Assembly: GCA_001940925.1 (NCBI GenBank) | Contig: MSGZ01000040.1 | Span: 41,461 to 105,460 of the forward strand | Reading direction: 5' to 3' | DNA from: Ruminococcus sp. Phil11 | Lineage (GTDB): Bacteria > Bacillota > Clostridia > Oscillospirales > Ruminococcaceae | DNA length: 64,000 nt | In this document: positions 7,876-16,950 of the stretch, piece after piece | Numbering within the stretch: the first letter of the stretch is position 1 | How the letters are laid out: every line of letters starts with the position of its first letter | Position numbers and translations under genes: made by a program | Notes under the pieces: generated by a model | Told to the model about the DNA's origin: nothing | Seen by the model: the letters and a program-made list of their open reading frames with translations, nothing else | Databases searched by the model: none

Positions 7876-8445
7876 ATGTCGAATTTCAAGGATGTTCTCA
7901 AAGGATTCTTCCGGGACGATTCCGGGGAGGACGATTATGTGCTTCCGCTGGATGAAAGCGGCAAGCTGATCCGCCCCATGGGGACGGTCAAAGCGGTCGC
8001 CCACAGCTTTAAGACAAGAAGCCGCTCCGGATCGGATTCAGGTTCCGCTCTGCCGGAGAAGCTTCCGCTGGACGACGAATCCCGCGCGCTGCTGGAGATC
8101 GCAAATGCGGTGCGCGACAAGGCCTATGCAAAGTATTCCGGCTTCCGGGTCGGGGCTGCGCTGGTCGGAGAATCCGGTCAGGTGTATCTCGGCGTCAACA
8201 TCGAGAACGCGTCGTATCCGGCCGGAATCTGCGCGGAGCGTGCTGCACTCTGTGCCGCGGTCACTGCGGGCGAGCAGCGTTTCTCCGCAATCGCGATCGT
8301 CGGCGGCGATGACGGCGAACCCTGCTATCCCTGCGGCATCTGCAGGCAGGCACTCGCAGAATTCTGCGGGCCGGAGCTTCCGGTCATTCTCGCAGACGGC
8401 GTGTATCCGCTCGGCGGACTGCTGCCGCATTCCTTTGCATTATAA
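7876..8445 (+). CDS. cdd: Cytidine deaminase with N-terminal extension
   Basis: 189 residues; standard homotetrameric cytidine deaminases are about 130. The catalytic domain is residues 66-189: Tyr-Ser-Gly-Phe-Arg-Val-Gly-Ala-Ala, Cys-Ala-Glu (119-121; zinc ligand and proton shuttle) and Pro-Cys-Gly-Ile-Cys (152-156; two zinc ligands). It deaminates cytidine or deoxycytidine to uridine in pyrimidine salvage. Residues 1-65 are an acidic then Ser/Arg-rich extension with no recognised domain. GGAGG precedes the ATG and no better internal start was found, so the extension is probably translated. Confidence 0.9.
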   Translation: MSNFKDVLKGFFRDDSGEDDYVLPLDESGKLIRPMGTVKAVAHSFKTRSRSGSDSGSALPEKLPLDDESRALLEIANAVRDKAYAKYSGFRVGAALVGESGQVYLGVNIENASYPAGICAERAALCAAVTAGEQRFSAIAIVGGDDGEPCYPCGICRQALAEFCGPELPVILADGVYPLGGLLPHSFAL

Positions 8446-8609
8446 ACAGACGAGGCAGGAAGCAGGGGCATAGTACCGTGCCTCTTGCCTCTCTGCAGTT
8501 CCGGAAGTGAAATGCGAGGCGTAACCTTGTACGGTTACTATTCACTATTCACTGATTTCCGATAGCAAATAAAGAAAGAAACAAAAAGAACAAAAAGAAG
8601 GGTGATACC

Positions 8610-10250
8610 ATGCGCAGAATGCGAGCCTTGCTTCTGACGCTGCTGCTGACCGCACTGTTCTGCTGCGGCTGCGGCGAGGATGAAAATGTCATCAAGGGCG
8701 CAGGGCATTCCTTTTCGTACTGTCTGGTCGGCAATCCGGATACGCTGGACCCGCAGCTCGCGGAGAATGCTTCGGCAAAGACCGTGCTGGCCAATCTGTT
8801 CGAGGGACTGCTCACGCTGGATGCCGCAGGCAGTCTGCAGAACGGCGTCGCCGAATCCTATACAGTCTCTGATGACATGCTGCATTATTCCTTCACGCTG
8901 CGGAAGGATTCTTACTGGTACGATGCATACGCGGAGAACAGCGGGTTCGGCAAGGACGCGAAGAAAAACGTCACAGCGCAGGATTTTGTCTTTGCGTTCC
9001 GGCGGCTGTTTGATCCGAAATACAGCTCCCCGAATGCAGAGGCGTTCAGCTGCCTCAAAAATGCGCGGGAGATCATGGCGCAGCGGCTCGCACCGTCGAA
9101 TATCGGCGTGGAGGCAAAATCCGACTACGAGCTGGAATTTACGCTTGAGCGGCCGGATACCGGCTTTCTCATGCTGCTGACGTCCCCTGCTGCAATGCCG
9201 TGCAGTCAGGAGTATTTCGAGAACAGCAAGGGGCGATACGGGCTGGATGAGGCGTCGGTCATCGGAAACGGCAGCTTTGCCATGTCGCGCTGGCTGTACG
9301 ACCCCTACGGCAAATACAACGTCGTGCAGCTGGTACGAAACCCGCTGAACCACGAGGTCAAGCGCATCTTCCCGACGGAGCTGAACCTCTACATCGAGGA
9401 ATCCGATGCGGATGCCGCAGCGATCTTCACAGAGGGCAATGCCGAATGCTATGTGACGACACAGAACAGTCTGGTCGGGCGTTCGGAATATCAGGCAGAA
9501 GGCAGCTACAGCATCACGCTCGGGCTGATCGCCAATCCGGATTCGCATTTCGCCGATGCGAATGTCCGCAGTGCTATGGCACTGACGCTCGACCGCGGGC
9601 GGTTCCCGGCAGACGATCAGGATATCCGCAGAGCATCGGGCATTCTGCCGCCGGGCATCACGATGCTGAACAAAAGCTGCCGCGAGCTGATCGCAGACGC
9701 AGCCTTCCAGAACTATGATCCGCCCGAAGCGGACCGGCTCTATCACAAGGCGATGCGCAAGCTCCGCATCTCCGAGTTGGAGGAGGGCAAGGTTCTGGTC
9801 TGCGCCGGCATGATGGACTACACGATCTTAGCGGAGGTGCTTGACCTCTGGCGCGACGAGCTTGACCTGCATTTCAGCATTGAGGAGGTCACGGAACCGG
9901 AATACGAATCACGGCTCGCTTCCGGGGACTACGCCCTCGCGCTGTATGCGGTCACCGGTGCGTATCACGATGCGCCGTCCGTCTTTGAAAATGTGATCTC
10001 GGACAGCAGGCTGCACTGTGCGGAAGCCGCTTCGGTCAGAACGCTTCTGGAGCAGGCCGCCGCCGTGCCGAATCTCACGGACTGCGTGGAGCTCTACCGA
10101 CAGGCAGAGGAAGCGATCCTCTCAGACAATTGCTTCATCCCGCTGTTCTATAAGCAGCGGTATCTGATCTGCAAGCAGGGCGTTTCGGATGTTGTGTTCA
10201 ATCCGTTCAGCGGACAGGTGCAGTTTTCCGAAGCGAAATTTTATCAGTAA
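8610..10250 (+). CDS. Oligopeptide-type ABC transporter substrate-binding lipoprotein
   Basis: 546 residues, typical of SBP family 5 (OppA/DppA). A signal peptide with Leu-rich core ends at a Cys-Cys-Gly-Cys lipobox-like site (about 18-21). The mature N-terminus has the family motif Asn-Pro-Asp-Thr-Leu-Asp-Pro-Gln-Leu, then Phe-Glu-Gly-Leu-Leu-Thr-Leu and Thr-Ala-Gln-Asp-Phe-Val-Phe-Ala-Phe. It should bind peptides or a similar ligand outside the membrane. No permease or ATPase genes are adjacent, so it is an orphan binding protein here. GAAGGGTG precedes the ATG. Confidence 0.88.
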   Translation: MRRMRALLLTLLLTALFCCGCGEDENVIKGAGHSFSYCLVGNPDTLDPQLAENASAKTVLANLFEGLLTLDAAGSLQNGVAESYTVSDDMLHYSFTLRKDSYWYDAYAENSGFGKDAKKNVTAQDFVFAFRRLFDPKYSSPNAEAFSCLKNAREIMAQRLAPSNIGVEAKSDYELEFTLERPDTGFLMLLTSPAAMPCSQEYFENSKGRYGLDEASVIGNGSFAMSRWLYDPYGKYNVVQLVRNPLNHEVKRIFPTELNLYIEESDADAAAIFTEGNAECYVTTQNSLVGRSEYQAEGSYSITLGLIANPDSHFADANVRSAMALTLDRGRFPADDQDIRRASGILPPGITMLNKSCRELIADAAFQNYDPPEADRLYHKAMRKLRISELEEGKVLVCAGMMDYTILAEVLDLWRDELDLHFSIEEVTEPEYESRLASGDYALALYAVTGAYHDAPSVFENVISDSRLHCAEAASVRTLLEQAAAVPNLTDCVELYRQAEEAILSDNCFIPLFYKQRYLICKQGVSDVVFNPFSGQVQFSEAKFYQ

Positions 10251-10295
10251 TACGGGGAAAAACAAGCAAATACGGGTGTGGAAAGGAAAATCTTT

Positions 10296-10766
10296 ATGTT
10301 CAGGCAATGGGTCGGCCTTTTGGAAAAAGAGGGCTGGAAGATCACGATGCGGGAAACAGAGGCAGCTGTTCCGGAGGAGATCAGCGACCGCTATCCGGCA
10401 CCGGCTGCATGGGCGGCGTTCATCGCGCCGGTTTCCGAATGCGTCAGCGGGGACGGCAAAGTCCGCTTCCTGACGTTTGAGGACTATCAGACGCAGCGGG
10501 ACGGCTTCCGCTGGAATGAGCCGGAGCTCCGGAGCACGGAGGCTGCGGGCAACGATCACGAGATGCGCGCTGCGGTGACCGGCTTCTGGAATTATCATCT
10601 GCCGATCGTGCACTGCACCGGCGATCCGTATGCATATTACGCGATCGACACGCAGTTCGGCAGCGTCGTCTACGGCGAAGCACCGGAATTTGAAACGGCT
10701 GAGGTCGCAGCCGAAAGCTTTGAGCAGTTCATCCAAAAGCTCATTGACGGCGCGATCAAGCTCTGA
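10296..10766 (+). CDS. Hypothetical protein, possibly SMI1/KNR4-like
   Basis: 156 residues from the ATG at 10296 (GAAAGGA 8 bases before it); a GTG at 10278 is in frame but falls within the ribosome site. The sequence has scattered aromatic residues and a central acidic patch (Gly-Asp-Pro-Tyr-Ala-Tyr-Tyr-Ala-Ile-Asp). This loosely resembles SUKH/SMI1-KNR4 proteins, some of which are immunity proteins, but I cannot confirm it. No toxin gene is adjacent. Probably co-transcribed with the upstream binding protein (45 bases). Confidence 0.6.
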   Translation: MFRQWVGLLEKEGWKITMRETEAAVPEEISDRYPAPAAWAAFIAPVSECVSGDGKVRFLTFEDYQTQRDGFRWNEPELRSTEAAGNDHEMRAAVTGFWNYHLPIVHCTGDPYAYYAIDTQFGSVVYGEAPEFETAEVAAESFEQFIQKLIDGAIKL

Positions 10767-10792
10767 GGAAATACAGAAAACGGAGGACGGTC

Positions 10793-11557
10793 ATGCGTGC
10801 TGTCACATGGAATGTCAACGGACTGAGAGCCTGCGAAAAGAAAGGCTTTGCTGACTTTTTCAGGGAAATAGATGCAGATTTCTTCTGCATTCAGGAGACA
10901 AAAATGCAGGAGAATCAGCTCTCTGCGCTGAGCTGGTCGGCGGAGGGCTATCACGCGTTCTGGAACAGCGCCGAGAAAAAGGGCTATTCCGGCACGGCGG
11001 TCTTTGCAAAAAAGGAGCCGCTTTCCGTCACTAAGGAAATGACGACCGGCGGCATCTCAAATGAGGGCAGAGTGCTGACGCTGGAATATCCGGATTTCTA
11101 TCTGGTCAATGCCTATGTGCCGAATGTCCGGCGCGATCTGATCCGCATCCCGCTGCGCATGGAGTGGGAGGACGCGCTGCGTGCGCATCTGCTGGCACTG
11201 GACGAAAAAAAGCCGGTGCTCTACTGCGGCGACCTCAACGTCGCGCATCAGCCGATCGACCTGAAAAACGCGAAGTCCAATGAGGGCAACGCGGGCTATA
11301 CCGCAGAGGAGCGCGCCAAAATGACCGAGCTTCTGGCGGCAGGCTTCACGGACGCATTCCGCAGCAAATACCCCGACCGCACCGATGCGTATACATGGTG
11401 GTCGTACATGGGCAGAGCGCGGGAGAAGAACGTCGGCTGGCGCATTGACTACTGGATCCTGTCAAACCGCCTTGCTGACCGCATTGACGATGTCATCATC
11501 CACAAGGATACCATGGGCAGCGACCACTGCCCGCTGGAACTCCGGATCTCACTGTAA
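10793..11557 (+). CDS. xth: Exodeoxyribonuclease III
   Basis: 254 residues, full length for the ExoIII/AP endonuclease family. Catalytic motifs are visible: Trp-Asn-Val-Asn-Gly (6-10), Gln-Glu-Thr-Lys (about 34-37, metal-binding Glu), Gly-Asp-Leu-Asn-Val-Ala-His (about 143-149) and the final Gly-Ser-Asp-His-Cys-Pro (about 243-248, catalytic Asp-His). It removes abasic sites and 3' blocks in base-excision repair. ACGGAGGAC precedes the ATG, 26 bases after the previous gene. Confidence 0.95.
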   Translation: MRAVTWNVNGLRACEKKGFADFFREIDADFFCIQETKMQENQLSALSWSAEGYHAFWNSAEKKGYSGTAVFAKKEPLSVTKEMTTGGISNEGRVLTLEYPDFYLVNAYVPNVRRDLIRIPLRMEWEDALRAHLLALDEKKPVLYCGDLNVAHQPIDLKNAKSNEGNAGYTAEERAKMTELLAAGFTDAFRSKYPDRTDAYTWWSYMGRAREKNVGWRIDYWILSNRLADRIDDVIIHKDTMGSDHCPLELRISL

Positions 11558-11575
11558 AGCGGTATCTGCGATGCA

Positions 11576-11750
11576 TCCGTAATGAGGGCTCCGCCCTCAA
11601 ACTCCCGCTGGGGACATTGTCCCCAGACCCCATTATTATAAAATGTATTCACCCCATTTTACACATAACGGGATTCTTAAGGGACAGTGTCCCTTAAGCG
11701 GGGCTTGGGGCAGAGCCCCATTATCAATCATCGCGCAGCGATACCTTTTT
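11576..11750. repeat. Modular palindromic intergenic repeat, copy 2 (inverted)
   Basis: Reverse complement of the module order seen at 2195-2375: GAGGGCTCCGCCCTC, GGGGACATTGTCCCC, an AT-rich spacer, TTAAGGGACAGTGTCCCTTAA and GGGGCTTGGGGCAGAGCCCC. It lies directly after the exonuclease III gene. Confidence 0.8.
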
Positions 11751-11762
11751 CAACAAACTGAA

Positions 11763-11799
11763 CCGCCGGTATGTTTGATGCATACCGGCGGCTGTTTTG
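11763..11799. terminator. Bidirectional terminator between xth and the PASTA gene
   Basis: Perfect 11-bp inverted repeat CCGCCGGTATG/CATACCGGCGG followed by a T-rich run on the plus strand. It separates two converging genes. Confidence 0.75.
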
Positions 11800-11801
11800 T
11801 T

Positions 11802-13697
11802 TTACATGAATGCACCAAGCTGTCTGAATGCGGCTTCGATGTTCTCGGAAATGGTGTCAAACGTGCAGGTGTCAGAGTGCAGAAGGTAACTGCCGATCTC
11901 AGCTTCCTGCTTGGTTTCGGCATCAATCAGCACCGCAAATACCTTTGCGTTCGGTTCTTCACAGTCAACGATCACATTTTCCGGAATCGGGTCTTTTCCG
12001 AACCTGAACAAAGAACTGCTGCCCAGTATCTCGTAATTCTCATTGCGCACCGCGATGCAGTAACATGCAGCTTTTTGGTCATCCGGCGCAGCAAAACCTG
12101 TTGTATCTCTGAATGTGATCTTCTGTACGGGAACTGCAGCATCAGAAGCGACCTTGCAGACGACCACAGAGCCGACGGGAACTTCCTCTTCAAATGCTTT
12201 GTCCTGTTCTAAAACCGTCCCGGCAGGCTCGCTGTCCGTTTCGACAAGCTCCACTGAAAGCAGCAGCCCGAGCTCATCCGTCACTTTCTTCGCTTCTTTC
12301 CAGTCCACGCCCCGGAAATCCGGCACATAGACCGTATCATTCGGATTCCCCGTGCTGATATATACGCGCACCGTTTCTCCGATCGCAACCGCCGTTCCGG
12401 CAGGCGGATCGGTTTTGGCTGCATCGCCTGCGCGGGTATACGGATCGTCAATATGGCAAAGCTCAAATTTGAGCTCCCGTTCTTCGATCTCGCGCTTGGC
12501 AAATTTCTGCGGCGTATTGGTGAGATCGGGAATCTTCACGGTCTCCTGCTTCGCACCGAGACTGACCGTCACGCGCACCGTTTCTCCGATCGTACCCGCC
12601 GTGCCCGGCTTCGGCTCCATGCTGATGATTTTGCCCTCCGGAACATTCGCATCGTATGCATAATGCTTGTCGATCGCAAAGCCCTCTGCCCAGATGACCT
12701 CCTGCGCTGCCTCAAAATCCATGCCCTCGGCATCCGGCACGGTTGACGGGTCGCCCTCTTCGCCGATATAGACCTCCAGCGTGACCTTCTCACCCGGCTT
12801 GACCCAGTATCCCTCGCCGTCATAACGGTAGTAAGGCCGCGTTGTATAGATAAGGTCCTCTGTTTTGAACGGCTGAACCGACATCGTCACAACGTCACCG
12901 ACTTCAAATCGCGGCGCGTCAGCCTGAATTTCCTGATCCGTGAAAACAAATGCACTTTCTGATACATGCGCAAAAAAGGATCTCGCCTTGCTGACCGTGA
13001 CGCCCTTTTCCTCCAGCATCCCCTTTGCTTCCTCATACTGCATATCATGGATTGCCGGGATCCAGACCATGCTGTCAAATTCATCGGTAATCTCAAAATC
13101 CACGGTACCGAATACGCCCGGTGCCCGGCCTTCCTCTGTCAGATTGTACAGCGTATAGCTGCCTGCCGGAAGCTGCGGGAAATTGACAATATATGTGCTG
13201 CGGTTATTTGCCGCAACGCGCACCGCATCCGGTGCACCGACTTCGCAGTCCGCGACCCTTGCGCCGTACTGAAACACGACAAACCTTCCGCTGACGCCGA
13301 TCTCCTCATCGGTCGGATTGTGCATCTCAAGCTGCACGCCCGTCGGGACTGCGACCTTGACCTCCATATACGGCACGGTCGTGTTCTGTTCCGTTCCTGC
13401 CGAATATGCCGAACCCGGATCTGTGCTGACAGTTGTTTTCATTCTGCTGATACCGTAGATCAGTGCCGCATTCAGTCCGATGCAGACCGCGACCGCAGCC
13501 GCGATGCCCGCTCTGCCGAAATGCAGCGGTTCTTTCTTTTTCATGATTCCGTGCTGTGTCATAACGATTCCTTCCTGCGCCGACTGCGCGTCCTGCGTCA
13601 CCCCGGCTGCATCCTGCGGTTCCGTTTTCTGAACCGCAAACGCCGCATAGTCCTCCGGCAGGTCGCTCAGAGCATCCAGAATATCCAACGGTTTCAA
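11802..13697 (-). CDS. Membrane protein with extracellular PASTA repeats, sigma-factor partner
   Basis: 631 residues from a TTG start (AGGAGG just upstream) that overlaps the TGA of the sigma gene. A cytoplasmic N-terminus (about 1-58) is followed by one membrane helix (about 60-80) and a long extracellular part. This holds an Ig-like region (about 95-205) and three to four PASTA-type repeats (Val-X-Ile/Val-Pro-Asp starts with Gly-Glu-X-Val-Arg-Val ends, roughly 205-275 and 320-515). PASTA domains can bind muropeptides or glycans. The layout suggests a transmembrane anti-sigma-type regulator that senses the wall, but no canonical anti-sigma zinc motif is seen. Confidence 0.75.
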   Translation of the reverse strand: MKPLDILDALSDLPEDYAAFAVQKTEPQDAAGVTQDAQSAQEGIVMTQHGIMKKKEPLHFGRAGIAAAVAVCIGLNAALIYGISRMKTTVSTDPGSAYSAGTEQNTTVPYMEVKVAVPTGVQLEMHNPTDEEIGVSGRFVVFQYGARVADCEVGAPDAVRVAANNRSTYIVNFPQLPAGSYTLYNLTEEGRAPGVFGTVDFEITDEFDSMVWIPAIHDMQYEEAKGMLEEKGVTVSKARSFFAHVSESAFVFTDQEIQADAPRFEVGDVVTMSVQPFKTEDLIYTTRPYYRYDGEGYWVKPGEKVTLEVYIGEEGDPSTVPDAEGMDFEAAQEVIWAEGFAIDKHYAYDANVPEGKIISMEPKPGTAGTIGETVRVTVSLGAKQETVKIPDLTNTPQKFAKREIEERELKFELCHIDDPYTRAGDAAKTDPPAGTAVAIGETVRVYISTGNPNDTVYVPDFRGVDWKEAKKVTDELGLLLSVELVETDSEPAGTVLEQDKAFEEEVPVGSVVVCKVASDAAVPVQKITFRDTTGFAAPDDQKAACYCIAVRNENYEILGSSSLFRFGKDPIPENVIVDCEEPNAKVFAVLIDAETKQEAEIGSYLLHSDTCTFDTISENIEAAFRQLGAFM

Positions 13698-14251
13698 ACG
13701 AATCCCTCCTTTTCAAGATGCTGTTTCAGCTTCTTCCGAATGCGGTGCAGCTGCACGCTGACCGCGCTGACCCGCATCTGATGCGTTTCCGCAATGACCT
13801 GCACAGGCTTTGCGAAATAATACCGTTCCAGAAACATCTGCCGGGACTGTTCCGGCAGCACATCCAGGAACTGCCGGAGTGCGGCCGTCAGTGCGCGCCG
13901 GTCAACCGCAGCTTCCACTGTTTCCTTTGCCGGAATCACCTCTGCAAGCTCATCCAGTGTTTGCGTGACCTGATTCCCGCCGCGCTTTAACCGGGTATTC
14001 CTGCGCAGCTGATCCGTTGCCGCGCGGCGAAGCAGGGTCACGAGATAATTTTTCAGATTGTTCGGTACATGCGGGGGGATGCTGTTCCATACAGCCAGCA
14101 GCATTTCATTCACGCATTCCTCTGCGTCCTCCGCACTGCCGAGCATCTGCTCCGCGACTGAAAAGCACAGTCTGCCGTAAGCCGTTCTGATCTCTGCGAG
14201 TGCCTGTTCATCGCGCTTCTGCAGCAGCGCTATGATCTGTTCGTCCTGCAT
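13694..14251 (-). CDS. ECF-type RNA polymerase sigma factor
   Basis: 185 residues from the ATG at 14251, chosen for a perfect AGGAGGTG 8 bases upstream. Region 2 lies at about 20-90 (Ser-Ala-Glu-Asp-Ala-Glu-Glu-Cys-Val-Asn-Glu, with the aromatic-rich Ala-Val-Trp-Asn-Ser core) and region 4 at about 125-180 (Val-Gln-Val-Ile-Ala-Glu, then a recognition helix ending Val-Ser-Val-Gln-Leu-His-Arg). It is coupled to the PASTA membrane protein. A TGAAAC element lies 55 bases upstream of the start. Confidence 0.85.
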   Translation of the reverse strand: MQDEQIIALLQKRDEQALAEIRTAYGRLCFSVAEQMLGSAEDAEECVNEMLLAVWNSIPPHVPNNLKNYLVTLLRRAATDQLRRNTRLKRGGNQVTQTLDELAEVIPAKETVEAAVDRRALTAALRQFLDVLPEQSRQMFLERYYFAKPVQVIAETHQMRVSAVSVQLHRIRKKLKQHLEKEGFV

Positions 14252-14371
14252 GTCTGCATCACCTCCTGCACATATAATCGCTGTCTGCACGGAAATCTTA
14301 CACCTGTTTCAAAAAAATTTCCCGTTTCTGATTGTACCATAATCCCGCCGGACGGTCAAGCCATCCGGCAG

Positions 14372-14405
14372 AAAAAAGCAGTTCCGCAAAAAAGCAGAAC
14401 TGCTT
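14372..14405 (-). terminator. Terminator of the serpin operon
   Basis: Inverted arms AAGCAGTTC/GAACTGCTT with Ts on the minus-strand 3' side, just after the second serpin gene. Confidence 0.75.
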
Positions 14406-14423
14406 TCAGAGCACTTTTACCGC

Positions 14424-15677
14424 TCATGCTGATTCAGAAAGATTCTTCACAACGCCGAGAAAAACCGGCAGATGTGTATTCGTATCAACGATCATGAAAA
14501 TGAACGGGCGGTCAAGGATCACGTATTTCGTCTCATCGGTTACGAGCGCACCGTTTGTACGCAGCGTCACTGCCGTGACGGCAGCAGCCTTGGTGCCTTC
14601 CGCGTCAACCTCCACATGCGTTTTATGGATCACCGTGTCGATGTGAAGCGAAACAGTTTCAGAAATGCCGGAGAAATCCGCATCGTCGGAGAACGCCTGC
14701 GGCATTCCCATTTCCGGCAGTATCCCCTGCAGCTCCGTGTCGGTATCGAACGCGAACGGCGGGATGCCTGCCCGCACCTCGTTCCCCTGCACATCGGTCA
14801 GCAGCTTATAAAGTGACTTGCCGTCCAGCGATGCAAGGTATTCGTCCGGGGACATGTCCTCCGGCGGCAGAATGCCCGCAAAGGCATAGGGGCCGTCGTA
14901 ATCCCGCAGAAAGCCCTCCGCGCCGTCCAGCGAGAGATACGCCTGTTCGTCCGAATACATCATCTCAACTTCGGTTGTAGTGCCGTCCGCATTCAGGAAA
15001 TCCCGCGTCTTGATGTCGTCCTTCTCGTACTTGTCCTTCCATTTCGCGTCAAAGCAGACCGCATTGACCAGCACCATCATATTCTGCGGTGACAGCCGTT
15101 CGATCACCTTCGGGATCATATCGTCGGTATGCTTTTTCACCCAGCCGTTGATCTCCTTGACCGTGCTCTGGTCAAACGGCGCGAGAAAGCTGTCCGCGCC
15201 GAACCATTCCCGGTTGACGTTCAGGAACTCCGGCCGGACGGTAAAATCCTTGTCCCGCATCCAGATCGCGTTCGCGGTCTCCAGCTTGCAGCGGTCGGTA
15301 TGCGGCTGCTCCGTGCGCCACGCATAGAGATACTGATCGAGCGTTTCCAGCGGGATGTCCCCGCCGAGCACCTGCTGCATTTCGGTGCGCGTATCGCCTG
15401 CCGCGCCGTTCGCGGTCATGGTCATGGCCTGCATGACGGAATACGGCGAGAGCATCACATTTTCGCCGCTTTTCGTCTCATAGACGCGCCGGAACAGATC
15501 CAGTGCAAAATCTGCCTGCTGCGTGCAGAAGGGTTCATCCGCAGCCTTCGGCTCGATCTCCGCCGCATAAACAGCACCGGACTGACCGGCTGCCGGCTGC
15601 GGCGTATCTGTCCCACACGCAGTCAAAGTCTGCAGCAGAAGCACCGCCGCAGGCAGTAACCAAAGCTTCCGTTTCAT
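14424..15677 (-). CDS. Serpin-family protease inhibitor lipoprotein (downstream copy)
   Basis: 417 residues. A signal peptide ends at a Leu-Thr-Ala-Cys lipobox (Cys about residue 21), so the serpin is membrane anchored. The serpin fold spans about 50-415: Asn-Val-Met-Leu-Ser-Pro-Tyr-Ser-Val, Ala-Met-Thr-Ala-Asn-Gly-Ala, and C-terminal Asp-Arg-Pro-Phe-Ile-Phe-Met-Ile. The reactive-loop hinge is Glu-Gly-Thr-Lys-Ala-Ala-Ala-Val, small residues as in inhibitory serpins; counting from Gly at P15 puts P1 near Arg-Thr-Asn. AAAGGA precedes the ATG. Last gene of the five-gene sigma operon. Confidence 0.92.
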   Translation of the reverse strand: MKRKLWLLPAAVLLLQTLTACGTDTPQPAAGQSGAVYAAEIEPKAADEPFCTQQADFALDLFRRVYETKSGENVMLSPYSVMQAMTMTANGAAGDTRTEMQQVLGGDIPLETLDQYLYAWRTEQPHTDRCKLETANAIWMRDKDFTVRPEFLNVNREWFGADSFLAPFDQSTVKEINGWVKKHTDDMIPKVIERLSPQNMMVLVNAVCFDAKWKDKYEKDDIKTRDFLNADGTTTEVEMMYSDEQAYLSLDGAEGFLRDYDGPYAFAGILPPEDMSPDEYLASLDGKSLYKLLTDVQGNEVRAGIPPFAFDTDTELQGILPEMGMPQAFSDDADFSGISETVSLHIDTVIHKTHVEVDAEGTKAAAVTAVTLRTNGALVTDETKYVILDRPFIFMIVDTNTHLPVFLGVVKNLSESA

Positions 15678-15696
15678 AGTCAGTCCTTTCTCCGGT

Positions 15697-16938
15697 TCAG
15701 TCGTTCACGGCATTCAGAATGCCCGTAAAGACCGGCAGCATCGTTTCGTCATCCACGATCATGTAGATGAACGGACGGTCAAGGATCACGCTGTGGGGCG
15801 GCTGCTCCGGCGCGCAGGAATCCACCGCGACCTCCGTCACGGCGGCGGCCTTGGTACCCTTTGCGTTCACATCAATGAACGTCTTTTGGTAGACCGTGCT
15901 GATATTGACAGCGATATCCGTCATTTCGGAGAAATCCGCAGCATCGAAGGCCTTTTCCATGCCCATGGCCTTCAGCGTATCATTCAGTTCCATGCCGTCC
16001 GTGACCTGAAACTGCGGCATTTCGATATAGACCTCGGCATCCGCCGCGCCGGTCAGCAGCCCGCGCAGGGACTCCGGCGTCTGCATCGCGAGATACGCCT
16101 CCGGGGTCAGACCCTGCTCCGGCAGGATCGCCGCAAAGCTGTAGCCGTTTTTATAGGGTTTCAGAAAGCCGTCCGCGCGCTCGTCCCCGATAAAGACGGA
16201 TTCCGTGCTGTTCATCATCATGACATTCTGCTGCTGGCCGCCTGCCGTCGTAAAGACGCCGGTATCCGGCTCCTCAAACGGCTCCTTCCATTTCGCATCG
16301 AAGGAGACCGCATTGAACAGATACATCACAGTCTCCCCGCTGATCTCTTGGAGGAGCTCCGGGATCATGCCGTCTGTTTTGTCATTGCACCAGCTGTTGA
16401 TATCGTTCAGGGTCGTCCCGTCAAACGGAGCCTTGTAGATCTCCGCATCGTAATAGCCGACAGCGTTTTTCAGAAAATCATTCTTGACCGAAAAATCCTC
16501 CGCATCGCGGTACCAGATCGAATTGGCGGTTTTCATCACGGTTTTCCGTGCATTCTGCCGCTCGTAATTGAGCCCGCTGTTCAGCGTGTCCAGCGGCAGA
16601 CCGCCGAGCACCTGCTCCATTTCGGCGCGCGTATCGCCTGCCGCGCCGTTCGCGGTCATCGCGAGTGCCTGCATCAGCGAATACGGCGACAGCAGAACAT
16701 TTCTGCCCTCACGGGTCTTGGCGGCCTCCTGCATCAGCGAGAGCGCAAAGGCGGTCTGTCCCTGCAGAAATGCCTCATCCGGCTTCGTGCTTTCGCTGCC
16801 GGTGCTCCGCATCCCGGCGGTCAGCTCCACGGCCTTTGCGGAATGCCCGAGGGAGATCCCGCTCCCTGCGCCGCAGCCTGTCATCGTCGTCAGCAGCAGC
16901 ATTGCCGCTGCAATTGCTTTGATCCTTGTGTGTTTCAT
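15697..16938 (-). CDS. Serpin-family protease inhibitor lipoprotein (upstream copy)
   Basis: 413 residues with a Met-Thr-Gly-Cys lipobox and a complete serpin domain (Asn-Val-Leu-Leu-Ser-Pro-Tyr-Ser near 80, Asp-Arg-Pro-Phe-Ile-Tyr-Met-Ile near the end). The hinge Gly-Thr-Lys-Ala-Ala-Ala-Val is shared with the downstream serpin, but the loop then diverges (Glu-Val-Ala-Val-Asp-Ser-Cys-Ala-Pro); the predicted P1 region contains Ser-Cys. The pair probably arose by tandem duplication followed by change of target specificity. Genes are 19 bases apart, and AAGGAG precedes the ATG. Confidence 0.92.
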   Translation of the reverse strand: MKHTRIKAIAAAMLLLTTMTGCGAGSGISLGHSAKAVELTAGMRSTGSESTKPDEAFLQGQTAFALSLMQEAAKTREGRNVLLSPYSLMQALAMTANGAAGDTRAEMEQVLGGLPLDTLNSGLNYERQNARKTVMKTANSIWYRDAEDFSVKNDFLKNAVGYYDAEIYKAPFDGTTLNDINSWCNDKTDGMIPELLQEISGETVMYLFNAVSFDAKWKEPFEEPDTGVFTTAGGQQQNVMMMNSTESVFIGDERADGFLKPYKNGYSFAAILPEQGLTPEAYLAMQTPESLRGLLTGAADAEVYIEMPQFQVTDGMELNDTLKAMGMEKAFDAADFSEMTDIAVNISTVYQKTFIDVNAKGTKAAAVTEVAVDSCAPEQPPHSVILDRPFIYMIVDDETMLPVFTGILNAVND

Positions 16939-16950
16939 TGTAATGTCTCC

